Part shown: piece after piece, positions 63,354 through 64,000 of the stretch
Numbering within the stretch: position 1 is the stretch's first letter
How the letters are laid out: every line of letters starts with the position of its first letter
Assembly: GCF_009711265.1 (NCBI RefSeq)
Contig: NZ_WMII01000002.1
Span: 248,001-312,000, forward strand
Direction: 5' to 3'
Source of the DNA: Paracoccus shanxieyensis
GTDB taxonomy: Bacteria; Pseudomonadota; Alphaproteobacteria; Rhodobacterales; Rhodobacteraceae
Length of the DNA stretch: 64,000 bases
Translations under genes and position numbers: made by a program
Notes under the pieces: generated by a model
Seen by the model: the letters and a program-made list of their open reading frames with translations, nothing else
Told to the model about the DNA's origin: nothing
The model's database searches: none

Positions 63354-64000
63354 ATGAGCCAGAATCCGCCCCTGTTGCGCCCCGATCTAGCCCCAAGCCC
63401 GATCTTCGACACCTCGCGTCGGGACGGACAGCCCACGATTGGCATGGTCAGCCTTGGCTGCCCCAAGGCGCTGGTCGACAGCGAACGCATCCTGACCCGC
63501 CTGCGCGCCGAAGGTTACGCCATCAGCCCCGATTACAAAGGCGCGGGCGCGGTGATCGTGAACACCTGCGGTTTCCTTGATTCGGCCAAGGCGGAAAGCC
63601 TGCAGGCCATCGGTGAGGCGCTGTCGGAAAACGGCAAGGTCATCGTCACCGGCTGTCTGGGCGCCGAGCCGGAATATATCACCGGCGCGCATCCTTCGGT
63701 GCTGGCCGTGACCGGGCCGCAGCAATACGAACAGGTGCTGGACGCGGTGCATTCCGCCGTGCCGCCCAGCCCCGATCCCTTTGTGGACCTGCTGCCTGCA
63801 TCCGGCGTCAAGCTGACGCCGCGCCATTACAGCTACCTGAAGATCTCGGAAGGCTGCAATCACGCCTGCAAGTTCTGCATCATCCCCGACATGCGCGGCA
63901 AGCTGGTCAGCCGCCCCGCCCATGCCGTCTATCGCGAGGCCGAAAAGCTGGTCGAGGCCGGGGTGCGTGAATTGCTGGTCATCAGTCAGGACACCAGCGC
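63354..64000 (+). CDS. rimO: Ribosomal protein S12 methylthiotransferase RimO (5' part)
   Basis: The first 215 codons are inside the window; the gene continues off the right edge. RimO adds a methylthio group to Asp of ribosomal protein S12. N-terminal MTTase domain cysteines: [31 protein letters not shown] and [12 protein letters not shown]. The radical-SAM cluster is CNHACKFC (about 168-175), in [20 protein letters not shown]. The CPKALVDSE form distinguishes RimO from MiaB. Confidence 0.95.
   Translation, partial: MSQNPPLLRPDLAPSPIFDTSRRDGQPTIGMVSLGCPKALVDSERILTRLRAEGYAISPDYKGAGAVIVNTCGFLDSAKAESLQAIGEALSENGKVIVTGCLGAEPEYITGAHPSVLAVTGPQQYEQVLDAVHSAVPPSPDPFVDLLPASGVKLTPRHYSYLKISEGCNHACKFCIIPDMRGKLVSRPAHAVYREAEKLVEAGVRELLVISQDTS

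Overview
The window is a 64 kb stretch of a GC-rich (clearly above 60% by eye) alphaproteobacterial chromosome, most likely from Rhodobacterales/Paracoccaceae. Several features point this way: the GcrA and CcrM cell-cycle pair, a FlgF-FlgG-FlgA-FlgH flagellar block, DUF4170-waaA-lpxK, DUF721-DsbA, DUF2007 next to a TrmN6-like methylase, DUF465, the phbA/phbB pair and the DUF4175 (TIGR02302) protein. The genus cannot be fixed from sequence reading alone. I see no insertion sequence, integrase, CRISPR array, rRNA or replication origin; the region is essentially core genome with a few local scars.

Layout. 1-5528: a flagellar basal-body and export block, with fliL(partial)-flgH-flgA-flgG-flgF-fliQ-fliE-flgC-flgB on the minus strand and fliI divergent from it. 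5654-8858: a Crp/Fnr regulator, then two murein-related secreted proteins (extensin-like and a YkuD L,D-transpeptidase). 8957-12264: a GntR/UTRA regulator divergent from an MFS carrier, ureidoglycolate lyase and RNase HII. 12356-13486: ccrM with a GANTC-dense promoter. 13611-15433: a GSCFA/SGNH-like gene pair. 15428-21500: AlkB-like monooxygenase, mutY, DUF721-dsbA, then lpxK-waaA-DUF4170. 21920-28365: aconitase B, tRNA-Leu(UAA), arginase, metG and a CHAP lipoprotein. 28575-31205: a membrane protein, Nudix, gcrA and an ABC-2 permease. 31379-34043: argD-GNAT-argF. 34443-39045: a type I secretion ABC/HlyD pair divergent from mlaA-mlaC. 39116-43163: PBP1A divergent from an Amt ammonium channel. 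43227-46989: a broken phage-like hydrolase/tail gene, polyprenyl diphosphate synthase, DUF2007, a methylase and DUF465. 47081-50081: phbB, phbA and an EAL protein. 50175-54379: tag, a TlpA-like thioredoxin, argH-lptM-small membrane protein-lysA. 54464-62647: DUF4175 protein, zinc-ribbon protein, ftsEX, an acyltransferase and an ABC-2 exporter. 62753-64000: a secreted protein and the 5' part of rimO.

How the genes work together. GcrA (30259-29639) and CcrM (12356-13486) form the methylation-dependent cell-cycle circuit of Alphaproteobacteria, and the ccrM promoter carries three GANTC sites in 39 bp. argD, argF and argH cover the later steps of arginine synthesis while arginase breaks arginine down. 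phbA and phbB make hydroxybutyryl-CoA for polyhydroxybutyrate. waaA, lpxK, the Mla genes, LptM, PBP1A, the L,D-transpeptidase and FtsEX all serve the cell envelope.

Most unusual points: (1) an imperfect 250/237-bp tandem duplication at 57016-57502, bounded by the same 7-mer at all three junctions, that copied the 3' ends of two convergent genes; (2) a phage-tail/SGNH-like gene interrupted by one in-frame TGA at 44610-44612; (3) the GANTC cluster at ccrM; (4) an NtrC-like dyad in front of an amt gene that has no glnK beside it; (5) a 20-bp inverted repeat placed between the -35 and -10 elements of the ureide transporter promoter. I did not find a convincing new multi-gene defence or mobile system.
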